Assembly (NCBI GenBank): GCA_013399115.1 | Contig: VXAA01000979.1 | Location: 327,213-391,212 of the forward strand | Length of the DNA: 64,000 nt | Direction: 5' to 3' | DNA from: Anseranas semipalmata | Taxonomy: Eukaryota; Chordata; Aves; Anseriformes; Anseranatidae | Shown: positions 53,590-64,000 of the stretch, one piece after another | Layout: every line of letters begins with the position of its first letter | Numbering within the stretch: position 1 is the stretch's first letter | Made by a program: the position numbers and the translations under genes | The notes under the pieces: generated by a model | The model's database searches: none | The model's input: the letters and a program-made list of their open reading frames with translations, nothing else | What the model was told of the DNA's origin: nothing

Positions 53590-53765
53590 GAAGCATCTGG
53601 TTCGGGTTTCCAGGCTTCTCGCTGCGGCAGAGAGGATGCAATTCGTGTGCGGGGGGCGGCGGGGGTGCCCGAGGGCTCTGCAGCCCCTGGCCTGGCTGGG
53701 GCCCGCGGAGAAGCTCCCCCGTCCGCAGGGCACTGCCACGCAGCCCCGGCAGGCGATGTGTTTGA
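53590..53765. promoter_or_regulatory. Small CpG islet
   Basis: About 15 CpG in 175 bp of GC-rich DNA (GTGCGGGGGGCGGCGGGGGT, CCCGCGG, CCCCGTCCGC) inside AT-rich flanks. A 99-codon plus-strand frame (53587-53886) starts in it at an ATG with G at +4. It has no recognisable domain, so I do not call a gene. Confidence 0.4.
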
Positions 53766-54569
53766 AATAAGGTTTGCGAGATCGGAGTGGGAAATCAATA
53801 AACTCCATCAGCTGGGACCTAGCAGCTGTCTGAAACAACAGGCTACAGCAGCGGATGAATACGTTAAGGTGGGGAAAATGAATTAAAAATGAGATCAAAA
53901 TAGGATCAGAAAGCATGCTCTCCAGCTGCTAGCCCTATAGGAGAGAAAAACCCAGGAGAAATAACTACATTCAGGTATGTCCCTTAAAACACAGCTAGAG
54001 CAACCTCTTCAAGAATGGATAGCACATTTATCTGGTGGGCAGGTTATGCTACCAATTACCACATAGCTCTTTGTTTGAGTTTCAGTTGCTCAGTTTTGTG
54101 GCTCATAAAACTGAATTACCAGTCATCGTATTCTTTCTGAAATCCACTTTATACAGCCCTCATCCACCCTTCTGCAGTAATCTTTCCGTGATATTTGCAC
54201 CATTTGTATAAATTAAGGCTTCACTGGGACACCATCGGCACTCGCGACTCCCAGCCCCCACAGGGATGTTTTTGGGTTCTGCCTCTCCATCACTTTCCCT
54301 TTCTGGCCAAAGCCATAAGAAATGGGATTCAAGCCAGGAGTGGTGAAACGTGCACAGGAAAGGCAGCAGAAGGCAAACGCAAGGCGATGCCGGTCTGGAG
54401 GCAGGGACGTTGCAGGAGGTGCCCTCGAGGACGGAGCAGGGCTGTCCCAGCTTCTCCAGCGTGGGCTGGGGACACGAAGCTCGGCCCCTTCCCTTGCCAG
54501 GCAGGGTGGCAGCGGGGAGCCACGGGCTTTACCCTCACAGGAAACTCTGCTTTGGCTGTGACAAGAAAC

Positions 54570-54587
54570 CACGTGGCAAGCCACGTG
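54570..54587. promoter_or_regulatory. Paired CACGTG E-boxes with 6-bp spacing
   Basis: CACGTGGCAAGCCACGTG holds two canonical E-boxes (54570-54575 and 54582-54587). The whole 18 bp is a perfect inverted repeat with a 4-nt centre. Such sites bind bHLH factors (USF, MYC/MAX, CLOCK:BMAL1). Another CACGTG lies at 55230-55235. Confidence 0.45.
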
Positions 54588-55135
54588 AGGGACCAAAAAC
54601 GTGCCAGAGGTGACAGGGAGAATGTGGTCATGACCTCCTGAGATTTCCTGATATGTCATTCACCTCAGAACGGCAATCATTTCTCTCCCGTCATGGGTTT
54701 GTAACGCCAACCAGAGAGCTGGGTGGCTGCGTTTCCCAGCACGTTGCACAGGTCACCCACAGGGGAAACGCTGCAGTCACCCACCCCTGTGTCACTGTTT
54801 TGAGGGGAAAACCCATGCCAGGCAGAGTGAGTCAGAGGGGACGGGCAAATGAGCCTTCCTGGTCAATGACATATTGGTATGAACTATCGGTAAGGACACC
54901 TGTTCCTAGCATGTACTCAATAGCTTCAGTGGGCTCCTAGTGACTACGGAGAAAGACAATCTAGGGAAAGGAGGCACTGACCTGGCTGCCATTCCTGGAG
55001 ATGTTTCCGGCTCATTACAATCTTTGGATGTTCCAAGAGATAAAACACATAAAATTATGCTTTGTTATTTGAAGGGATCACAACAATTGATCATCAGGAA
55101 ACATCTAATAAGTCTCTGATGCAAAATCAAACAGA

Positions 55136-55150
55136 ATATATATATATATA
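55136..55150. repeat. Short AT dinucleotide run
   Basis: ATATATATATATATA, followed by AATATATTT. Confidence 0.85.
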
Positions 55151-57549
55151 AATATATTTGAACAGATTTTTGCAGAGCAACACTGGCAATCTTCTGTATT
55201 GCTGCAACAAGTTTCACTGAAAGTAAAACCACGTGGAAGAATAAATATGTTCAGTCAAGCCTGACCTGAAAAAAAGGCTTTTTCCTTCTGGCCCTCCATA
55301 GGCATTTTAGAAACAATTGCTTTCCAAAGCAGTGTATTGATCTTTACCAATTACTGATATTGATGGCAGGAGGAGAGAAAACGCAGCCTGCCCTTCCTCC
55401 TGGTGATGCAGAGGATCTGCAAACACGAGCACGGCTGTGCAGAAAAGCTGCACCTTTCCCCGGAAAGACGTGGCCAGTAGTTCAGAAAGTCAATGCGCGG
55501 CTGAGGAGTTTTTCGGAGGAAGCAGGAACACGCCGCCACGCGAGGCCGCTTCGGCTCCTGCTGCTGCCTGCAGCTTCCCCGCGCTGGTTCCAGCGAGGAG
55601 GCAATTACAGCAAACAGGGATGTGTGATCTCAGGGAGCCACCTGCAAAATCCCACACGAAAGTGTTCCCCAGAAACCTTCCGGCCTCGTAAACCTCTCAC
55701 GGGCCCCCGAAGGCCATAAATTCTGCAGGGGCTCTCACGGCTGGTTCACAACACTTAATGTTTTCCTCCTGCTCTGCGGTTTCCCTGCCCGCCGTGGGAT
55801 CTCTGCACCCACCTGGTACTGAGCCCAGCTCAGCATTGCTCCGTATGCAAAAAGCACCAGGGAATTTAGCCACATTGTCTTGGCTGACATCTGTCAAGGT
55901 AAGGCATTGATGCCACTTCCTTATGATTTGATTTATTTTAAATTAAAAGAAAAAAAAGTAATCAAGGAAGTGAGTATTCAAGTCAGATTTTCAATTTCTA
56001 ATGGCAAGCTTCAAGAAATTAATGAAATAGGTTAATGAAATCAAGTGAACTGAGGAACTCGGGTGTGGGACAGGCATGATGCTCCTCTCAGTAAGTGAGA
56101 ATGCTATTTAAATGCCAGCACCCAAAAAGCTTGTAAGGAAGATGCTTGAGTGAGCCCCGAATGAGCTATTGAAAACAAAACTGCAAAGCAAAATTAACTC
56201 TTACAGGTAAGAAGGTGTAGGGATGTGAAAACTGTCAAATGAGAAACGCAGTTAGATTTTTCAAAGGCAATTAAACAGGAATGCAGATGTAAAACTGCAA
56301 GTGCCCGTATCCCACCTGGACAAGATTGTATTGCATAGAAGCTGGGAATGAACAGCCTGTCTCCACTGCAAACATCTATCGAATGAAGAGCATTCATGTA
56401 TGAGCCAAAAATACGTTATAAAGAGGGAAAAAACAATCTTGGCCATTGTAGCCATGTCATTCTGTTCTCAATATTGAACTAAGATTTGGAAACATTTCTG
56501 AAGTAAAAAGATAATTAAAGACATGAAGGCCTATATATACTCCCAAAAGTTGTTTACCCTCAATCTAATTTCATATAATTATTTAGCAAGATAAATGACT
56601 TTTTGCACAGTGCGATGTGTTAAGTATTAGCTACCTGCACCTCAGTTAAGAGGTACCATGCAGAAAAAGGTGATTTAATGAAGTGCTTTTACAGCAGGCA
56701 GAGGCTGGCCAAGAGGGGGATGCCAGTGCCTTGTGCTGAGATGGAGCCACCAAGTAAAGATGGGCACCGGGCTTTTTGAGGGCTCAGCATTTCAAGATAC
56801 TTTATTTAGTATTTTTATTAACAGCTAGTTAAAAAGGTAGGAGAATCCTAATGTGACTTGTGCAGAGTTAGCAGGTATTGTAAGTCTGGTGGGAATATTG
56901 GAATAGTACGTATGGGACTCCAGTGAATTTGTGGGCTGAGGTATTAGAAACAGATTACATTGGTTTGCTCCGACTGCAAATGGTGCACCCAGAGAGACGT
57001 GAGGGGACCTGCAGCCCCAGTGCGGGACCTGTTCTTTGGCTGCGGCAGAGGAAGGGGAGCACTGGGAGCTCACAGGCGATCACGAGCCACCAGCACAACG
57101 AGGCAGCAAGGGTGGAGGTCAGCCTTTATGGCCCAAGAGAGAACATGGAGAACAGGAGACAACAAAATAAAACCACGTCAGATCTTTGTGCTGTCTCTGC
57201 TGCTCAGCTGAGTCTCTCAGCAGTGCTCGCAGCCCTGGCCGGGCAGGGAAAGCCACGGGCTGCTCCTCCGGACCTGCCTCCAGCTCCAAGTCCTCCTCCT
57301 CTTTGCACTGGTGTGAACCATGGGGTGCTGCCTTCCCGCTTTCTCATCAGCTAAACCAAAGCCTTTCAAAATTTAGGTATCAAAGTGCAGCAAACCAAAC
57401 CGTACATTGATTATTTTAACATAAAAGCTGTATCAGATTTCTCCAGGAAAGCATTTTACACGGGATAAAAAGTATTGTATTCCAAATGATGAGTCACATT
57501 TTTTCTCACTGGGACACCGCCAGAGCCTGCAAAGAGCTGCCCTGGTTTT

Positions 57550-57680
57550 AACATCGTCCCCGGGAAGGCGGCAGGGATGGGAAGTGGGGAAACGTCCGGG
57601 CCGGGCTCCATGCGCCCGCTCCCCTGCCTTCCCCAGGCTGGTGTCCCCAGGGCGGTCAGCCTGCAGGCACGTGGGCACGC
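57550..57680. promoter_or_regulatory. Small CpG islet
   Basis: Roughly 11 CpG in 130 bp (CGTCCCCGGGAAGGCGGCAGG, ACGTCCGGGCCGGGCTCC, GCGCCCGCTCC), surrounded by AT-rich DNA. No exon or splice signal can be tied to it. Confidence 0.3.
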
Positions 57681-59219
57681 CTCAGTCAGCCTTGCGGCTC
57701 AGCTTCACCTCGGAGTTCTGCTTTGTTCACTTCTTAAGCTTTTTTTTTAAACATTTTCTTGTAAATTGAATTGCTGGAAAGGATTGCTACATCCAGACAG
57801 GAGGGGGATACAGATGGAAAGACAACAAAGAATGCCATTTGCCACAGCACATCGGAAAATCAAGCTGCTATTACATTTTCAAGGCCATTTCTCTGAGTGT
57901 ATTTCAATCTTTCTCTTTGAAATCCCTGAAAATACTTCCAGACCTGCTTGTCTTAATTACTTTTCCCAGACTGTCTATAAAACCTCAACCAACAACCAGC
58001 GCTACAGGTAGGGAAACTCTGCGTGAGGGGGAAAAATCTAAAGCAAGCAGTGTACTTTTACGGTCTGTGAGGAAGAAATCGTGTTGTGGCCACATGGCCA
58101 GTCCTTCTTAAATCAGTAATTTTTACTTAGAATTACGTACTGCTGTCCTTTGCAAAGACCACCTGAGTTTTCGTGTCATACAGACTACAATAAAGAAATT
58201 TACAATAACAGCTTTATTTACACCCTGCAGAAATTTACACCCAGCTCGGGTGCACCAATCCTGTGCACTTTGTACCTGTGCAGAGTGCTGGCTGTGCCCG
58301 TGGGATGCCACCACCTGCGAAAGAGCAAACAGGAGGGCAGGGAATTTAACACAGGATGAGGAACCAAATTCTCTTTACTTTTAATCCCTTGCAGCGAGTT
58401 TGTTGGACATAAACAAATTTACATCCCCTTCCAGGTATCTTTACTTGCATTCATTACAACAAATATCCAGCTCTGAAAATACTTTTGAACTTCTGCAACG
58501 CCTCTCCAGCACTTGTTGCCCTAATTTGGTAACTTCTGCAAGCTGCAGTTTGCTTAGTGAGTCCAGACCAATTTATTCTAGTTTGTGCTGTTAACTGCAC
58601 ACAGCAATTAACCTCTTTCTCAGTAAGTATGTAAGTAAAACTACTTGTTTTCCTCAGTCTCGGTTTAGGCTTCTTGACACAACTTCACTCTTCATCCCCT
58701 GGTTACTGATGCTTGCAGGATAACCCACCAGTGAGAACATTCACTGAACTCCAAATATGGTTCTGGGATTTATTGACCTGTTGTTGGGATTACTGCCATC
58801 AGCACGAGGAACAGGATCTTCCCTGTTACACACACAGTTTTCTCAGTAATTAGAAGAGATAAGACACACTTATTCTGTAATTCAGACAAATTCTCCCTTT
58901 GCACAGCACCTCATCCTGCCGGGCCCGGTGAACGAAACGCCCGAACTGCTGCGGGCACCAAGGAGCACGGCTCCATGCCTGCTGCTGGCGACCTTGCACC
59001 TCCCAGAGGAATCGCGCTCCTGAGGCACATCGGCCTCTTGCGGTCTATCGCAATGCTTCTAGTATATAACATTAATATTGCACCAGTTGCAATACGGAGT
59101 CGCTCAAAGTTCGACCAGGCAATTACAACTCCGGCCATTAGCACAGCAAGCTATTAAAACCAAGTTAAAAAAAGAAAGGTGGCTGCATTTACCACGCTGC
59201 TTTAGTTCTCAGAAGCCTG

Positions 59220-59420
59220 GCATTTAGAAACAAACTAATCACTTCAATTTGACAGCGAGCTAAGCACTATTCGCTGCGTTGTCTGAAAGCCTTTAGAAGG
59301 ATTTGGATGCATTTAGAGGTTTATTAGGACACCGACACAGTTTGCCTGCACAGAGTGAGAATGCTGGATGGCTGGCATGAATTAATACTGATGTGCATTA
59401 AATCTAACACTGATATAATG
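59220..59420. promoter_or_regulatory. Candidate conserved noncoding element
   Basis: AATTTGACAGCG (TALE-type TGACAG), TTTATTAGG, ATGAATTAATACTG and GCATTAAATC occur in 200 bp with no repeats or open frame. Inferred from motif content only. Confidence 0.22.
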
Positions 59421-59479
59421 AGGGGCAGGAAACTTGAAAGGTGAAAAGGTGAATGGCAAGAAGCTTTGTTATAATGGCC

Positions 59480-59496
59480 TTTTTTTTTTTTTTTTT
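59480..59496 (+). repeat. T17 homopolymer
   Basis: Seventeen T in a row between ATAATGGCC and GAGATTTC. It could be the tail of a reverse-oriented retroposed copy, but nothing recognisable adjoins it. Confidence 0.9.
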
Positions 59497-60439
59497 GAGA
59501 TTTCTGTCACTGTAAACTGAAGACTCAATTGCTTTGCAGGCTCAGCAGTGATTAAAGTTCTAGCATCTCTTCTCCACATGAAAGCACCGCTCTTGTATTA
59601 CATCAAAGAGGAATAAAAGGGAAAATTTTGGAAAAATCTCCAAAAATATGAAAAACAAATGATGCATATAGAATTGAGCAACAATTCCAAGTGATAAACT
59701 TTGTATTTGCACTTTTCCCCTACCTCAGTGGGAGCATCTCTTCCAAGTCCTCCAAAGCTAAAAGATTGTTTTCCTTTGGTTTGAAAGGAGTTCTTAATTA
59801 TATTTCAGTTTCATCAGAGCTGTTGAGCAAGCCTAAACTATCACGAACTTTATCTGAAAGAAGTTATTCACACTCAGATAGCCTGCGTATGTTGGAGACT
59901 TCCTGCTGATATTTTTCTAGATGCTTTATTATGCTGTGTTTTTTCTTCAAAACTCCTGCCACACTTCAGGCATGCCTAGAAGACTGACTAAGAGCAAAAC
60001 CTAAACTGTCTTTAAGTGAGGATGAATCCTCATAAATTCATGAGCTAGAAAGCTACAAAAATCAGAATGCTTCCCCATACCTTACAGCAGTCATCCACTA
60101 GAACAAAACCTTATTCACTGCTGAGTAAACAATATTGCACTTCCCCCCACCCTTAAATCTAACTTGTGGATTCATCAGCTTACTTTCCTTGGACACAACT
60201 GCAAAGGGGGAATTATTTTTCACGGCTGACAGTGGGAATGCGGAGCCCAGGAGGCAGATAGCCCAGGAGACCTGACAGGCTGCTTGAACTGTGCCTGAAA
60301 AATGTGATTCATCTAAATGCTGCAGAGAGAGGGGGGGATAAAGGATGAGCCTAATTGGTTCTGACTATAAAAGTCAGATCTCAGTTTTCTCTAGAGATGC
60401 ACATTGCAGGAAACACTATTAGTGAACCTGCATCCTTTT

Positions 60440-60740
60440 TAAAAGGGCTAATTTAATCAGACTCTAAAATAATTTAAAAATACAACACTGTTAGATTTAC
60501 ATACAATATTTGACAGTAAAAACCATCAAATGTTTGTCATTAAACGACACCGAATGAATTATCTGGGAGAAAGATGATATATATTGGCAATAACGAAAAG
60601 GAGCAGTCTCACGTACAAGAAAGGTTCGGAACAGTTTGTTGAGAACTAATTCAAAACCAGATCCTATCTATTATGCACAAAATGAAAACACGAGACAAAA
60701 GCTCAAAGCATAAAGGAAGTTGCCTACAATGAAGATACGA
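60440..60740. promoter_or_regulatory. Candidate conserved noncoding element
   Basis: AT-rich, repeat-free, with GCTAATTTAATCAG, TTTGACAGTAAAA, GTTTGTCATTAAACG and GAATGAATTATC. It shares the TTTGTCAT word type with the 31.4-kb block. Inferred only. Confidence 0.22.
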
Positions 60741-62906
60741 GGACGATTTATTATCAAGTGACAGATGAAACGAGTCTGGTGTCAAAACATCCTCCTGTGC
60801 TGCACGTCACGCTCCAAGTTCCTGAAGGCGAGCTCTTGGATGCCATTAGCAGCTCCCACGCAGCAGCGGCCTTGTGCCGTGGCTTGGCCGCCACTCGAGG
60901 GCACGGGCACAGCACAGCACTGCAGCTGTGCCCGACCTGCCCTGCATAAACAGCTCCCGCACGGGTCCTCCCAGGGCTGCTCACTTTTCAATCTCTCACC
61001 TTCCATAAGCACTTCATTTGTCAGAAAGAAAGGGGGAAGATGCAGTCGGTGCTGAAATAGACTGCCACCTGCATTGCTTCCTAATGTAAGCAAATCTCAG
61101 CGGAAGGGTCCAGCACCAGACTTTTCTGCCGTACCAATAAATCACTCTCAGAAATATTGCTTAAACCCTACCTGGGGTGTTAACCAGCAAGAGCAGCACG
61201 TTTTTTGTATATGAAATTCAAACAGTTCAACAATTAATCCAATTTCCTGGAAGAGCCCAGATGGCCATGGTGTATTTCAGGAATCAGATCAGCCATAAAT
61301 GTATTAGTACTATAATAATCATAGTGCTATTGCACTTTAATAAAAGAAAAATAACTGGGGTACATTGTGTACAGTGTGGGACTAACACGTTAAAAAAATG
61401 CTCCACAGACCTAATCCTTTTATAATTTTGTGTATGGTGGTGCCTGCGTGCGTGCAGAGGGATTGGAAATTCTGCTTCTGAAAGACTTTAGACTATGAAC
61501 CCATGCAGACATCGTTATCTCCTGGAGTGCTGGAGTCCCATCCATTTATCAGACAAGCTGTCTCACCAGGTAAAAATAAAACAGTGCTTTGCGTCTAACA
61601 GGATGCAATCAACGTACAGAGCACGGGTGCTCACTTGCTGCATTCAGGAGAGTCTAAAAAGTGGTTGAGGAGACACCATGTAACAGCAGCATGAACAAAA
61701 ACCATTTCTTCCTGGAAAACTTCCCCTCCAACAATTCACAAACAAAGAATAAAAATAAGTGAGCTTTCAAACAATCTGTACCACTTCTCTCTTTCATAAT
61801 TAAAATCAATAGCAATGAACTAACTTACTTAATTGAAATGGCCAGAATTCTGTCCCCTTTAAAAAAATCTCTTCTCACAAACTTTGATTAGCTGCACAGA
61901 AATACAGCAGATGACTTTAAATGGCATGAAGGTGGATTTATTGGCAGCAGTGTCAGGTTTGCACTTAGCAAGAACTGGCAGATAGCAGAAAATGGCTGGA
62001 GAGGATTCAAACTCCAAGGACTCCAAGCTGTAAAAGGATTTATTTGAAAAGCAAAGTATAGCATATTTACCTCAGTTAAAATTAATAAAAGCTTTTAACT
62101 AAAAACATGAAGAAATTAAACTTCCACTGGAAAGCAATTGCATTGCTTCAAAGGTACGGTCACGGGGATATTTATTACTTTCCTCCCTCGCCATGTCATT
62201 TATTGCTTCCAGCGATAGGAAGGTATATTGATCTCCTTGATCGGGTGTATGTTCAGAAGTCAGATTAAACCTGAAGCTGCACAAAATTACTTAGCATACA
62301 GGAAATAAAATGCTTTATTTATATCCTAAATCAAGTGTAGAAGCAAGGAGTATATTCATTGTGTACGAAAGGCAGAGAGCCTGAAGTCCCAGAAAGAGCA
62401 CGGGGCACTCGAGGAGCAGCAGCTCTTTGTGCAGGTATACAAAGGCCTTGGCCATGCGCTACGACAACAGAAAGGACGGGGTTTTGTGCCAAAACATGTT
62501 CTCACTACTGACGCATCACCAGCTGAAACCATCACTTTATTTGGTCCTGGGGGGGATTTTTTTATCCCAAGTTCTGTTCTTTCTTTACAAATGCCACAAA
62601 ATTGCTTATAACAGTGCTCAAAATACCAACTACCACACCGAAGCCTTGTTAAGGCTAGCAGCCCTGCCACTGGAGATGGGCCAGGGGTAACGGTGACCAA
62701 AAGGCCTTCCCAAAAGCCAGGCCCTGCACAAGCAGGCCAGCGCTGCCGTGACGGGGGCTGCAAGCAGCACCCTCGGCTGCTCCGGCCTCAGCTCCTGGCT
62801 CGCCGCAGAGATGTTGGACACGGCCCCGACGCTGTGGAGCCGGGCGTTTCATCACCGCGTTCGGCCAGAACTGCTCACAGAGGGCACTGAAAAGGCAGGG
62901 TGGCTT

Positions 62907-62960
62907 GAGAAAAGGAAAAGGGGGGAAAAAGAGGGGGGAGGAAAGGGAAAAAAAAGGGGG
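62907..62960 (+). repeat. 54-nt uninterrupted purine tract with G-runs
   Basis: No pyrimidine from 62907 to 62960, then one T and twelve more purines. G-runs of 6, 6, 3, 5 and, past the T, 4 bases are separated by 7, 6, 8 and 1 bases. It could form triplex (H-DNA) or quadruplex structure. Confidence 0.9.
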
Positions 62961-64000
62961 TGGGGAGAGAAAGATCAGTCACAGTGTCTTTCAAGTCCTG
63001 CTTTAAGCTAACACATCTGCACGAGACGTTTCTATGGAAGTTAGTGATGGGACATTCTGGCTTTTTCCAGCGGCACATAAACCCCCCAAACTACATTTAA
63101 CTGCTGCTGTTTGTTATAGCTACAGTTAACTTTTTTCCTACTACTTACCAGTTTTGTGTCTGTAGGAAATGGAGTGAGCCATCTCCCTGTTTTGCTAACT
63201 ACTGATGCAGCACTTGATTTCACTTTCTTGGAATAAGGCTAAAAGATGCTTTCCTCAGTAAACTGAAAGGCGATGGTTCAGGTCTAGCAGCAGCTGGTCT
63301 CAGCAGCCTGGATGCATCTCACCTAAGCCCAGGTGGGCTTTGCCATTTGGAAGAGCTTGTGCCCCAGGAAGCCACGGACGCTCCAGGCTCACACACCGCA
63401 CGCGGCAGCACACTCTGCAGTCACGGAACTACAGGTGGCGGAAGGGAGAAGTTCAGAGTAAGGCTACAGGAAAAACTTCCACGCATACAGGCCACCAAAG
63501 GCTAGTCACACGTGTCTTACATTCAGTAGGTTGTGCTTACCCCCATTGTCACAACCTGCTTTGCACATTTCTTCTCCTTGCCTCCACTGCATTATGCCAC
63601 ATGCTACAAGCCCCTTAGAAGATGCCTTGCGCCATGATCTGGACTGGCACAACAGTAGAAATATTGAACAAATTCAAGTCAGAGACAGTAAGGACATCCT
63701 CTAATTCTCTCTTCTCTTGACGACTCTGGATAAGAAGAAACTATTGGCACCTACAAGTAGAACTATCATCCATGAATTTAATCTACAGCTGTGTGCAGAG
63801 AAATCTACATAGGAAGGACTGCTTGCTTACATATCTCTTTCTGAGATAATTTTCTTTTCACTGACTTAATCCATTATTCTAGATTAAATTGTAAATTTCT
63901 GCAAAATAAGTTCAGAAGAAAGTATCTGGATTTGTCAGCAGCAGTAATCATAATTCATCCCATCATTCCTGATGCTTACATAGAAAAGTCAATACAATGG

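Larger units (their letters stand above)
51547..64000. other. Intergenic DNA to the window end
   Basis: No gene recognised. It holds CpG islets at 53.6 and 57.6 kb, paired E-boxes (54570-54587), a homeodomain-type palindrome (52630-52643), an AT dinucleotide run (55136-55150), a T17 run (59480-59496) and a purine tract (62907-62960). AT-rich blocks at 59.2-59.4 and 60.4-60.7 kb look like candidate noncoding elements. Confidence 0.6.

Noticed and set aside
59052..59096. ACCAGTTGCAATAC shared with 46733-46746
   Set aside because: A 14-bp match between two places in 64 kb is expected several times by chance, and the flanks do not match.
8881..64000. Search for the next gene (for example BAMBI, a known neighbour in the SVIL region of other vertebrates) and for lysozyme-like exons
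   Set aside because: No translated segment resembled either; the neighbour must lie beyond the window or in the gap.

Overview
This looks like a single-copy stretch of a bird chromosome. The evidence is a vertebrate gene with GT-AG introns, CR1-type LINE fragments, an avian ERVL-type solo LTR, short introns and CpG-rich islets in AT-rich DNA. The species cannot be fixed from the sequence. One run of 556 N (15757-16312) and one isolated N (12092) show that this is a draft assembly.

Positions 1 to about 8880, plus strand: the 3' end of SVIL (supervillin). Seven coding exons join in frame into about 334 C-terminal residues, covering the last gelsolin-like repeats and the villin-type headpiece and ending in the typical KKAKGLF. 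An AU-rich 3'UTR of about 860 nt follows, with three AATAAA signals. The exon boundaries agree in phase across all six introns. This is the only protein-coding gene I can support.

About 8880 to 64000: intergenic DNA downstream of SVIL. I found no exon, retrogene, tRNA or rRNA that I could recognise. Recognisable contents are: short reverse CR1-tail fragments (one in SVIL intron 4, one near 13.1 kb); a GC-rich CpG island cut by the assembly gap (16.3-16.5 kb); an ancient CR1/L3-like LINE remnant (about 20.9-21.1 kb); a G-quadruplex-capable purine tract (21.64-21.69 kb); three identical 82-bp tandem units, each with a hairpin and AATAAA on both strands (21.92-22.17 kb); a solo ERVL-type LTR (33.63-34.33 kb); a 14-copy AAAAT microsatellite (51.5 kb); small CpG islets at 53.6 and 57.6 kb; and a 54-nt uninterrupted purine run at 62.9 kb.

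Several AT-rich blocks with dense homeodomain, forkhead, POU or SOX-like words (13.5-14.0, 31.4-31.6, 52.6-52.8, 59.2-59.4 and 60.4-60.7 kb) look like conserved noncoding elements. That is inference and needs an alignment. The two leads I consider most worth checking are the gap-truncated CpG island, which may hide a promoter or first exon, and the paired CACGTG E-boxes at 54570-54587, whose 6-bp spacing matches the tandem E-box arrangement bound by CLOCK:BMAL1.
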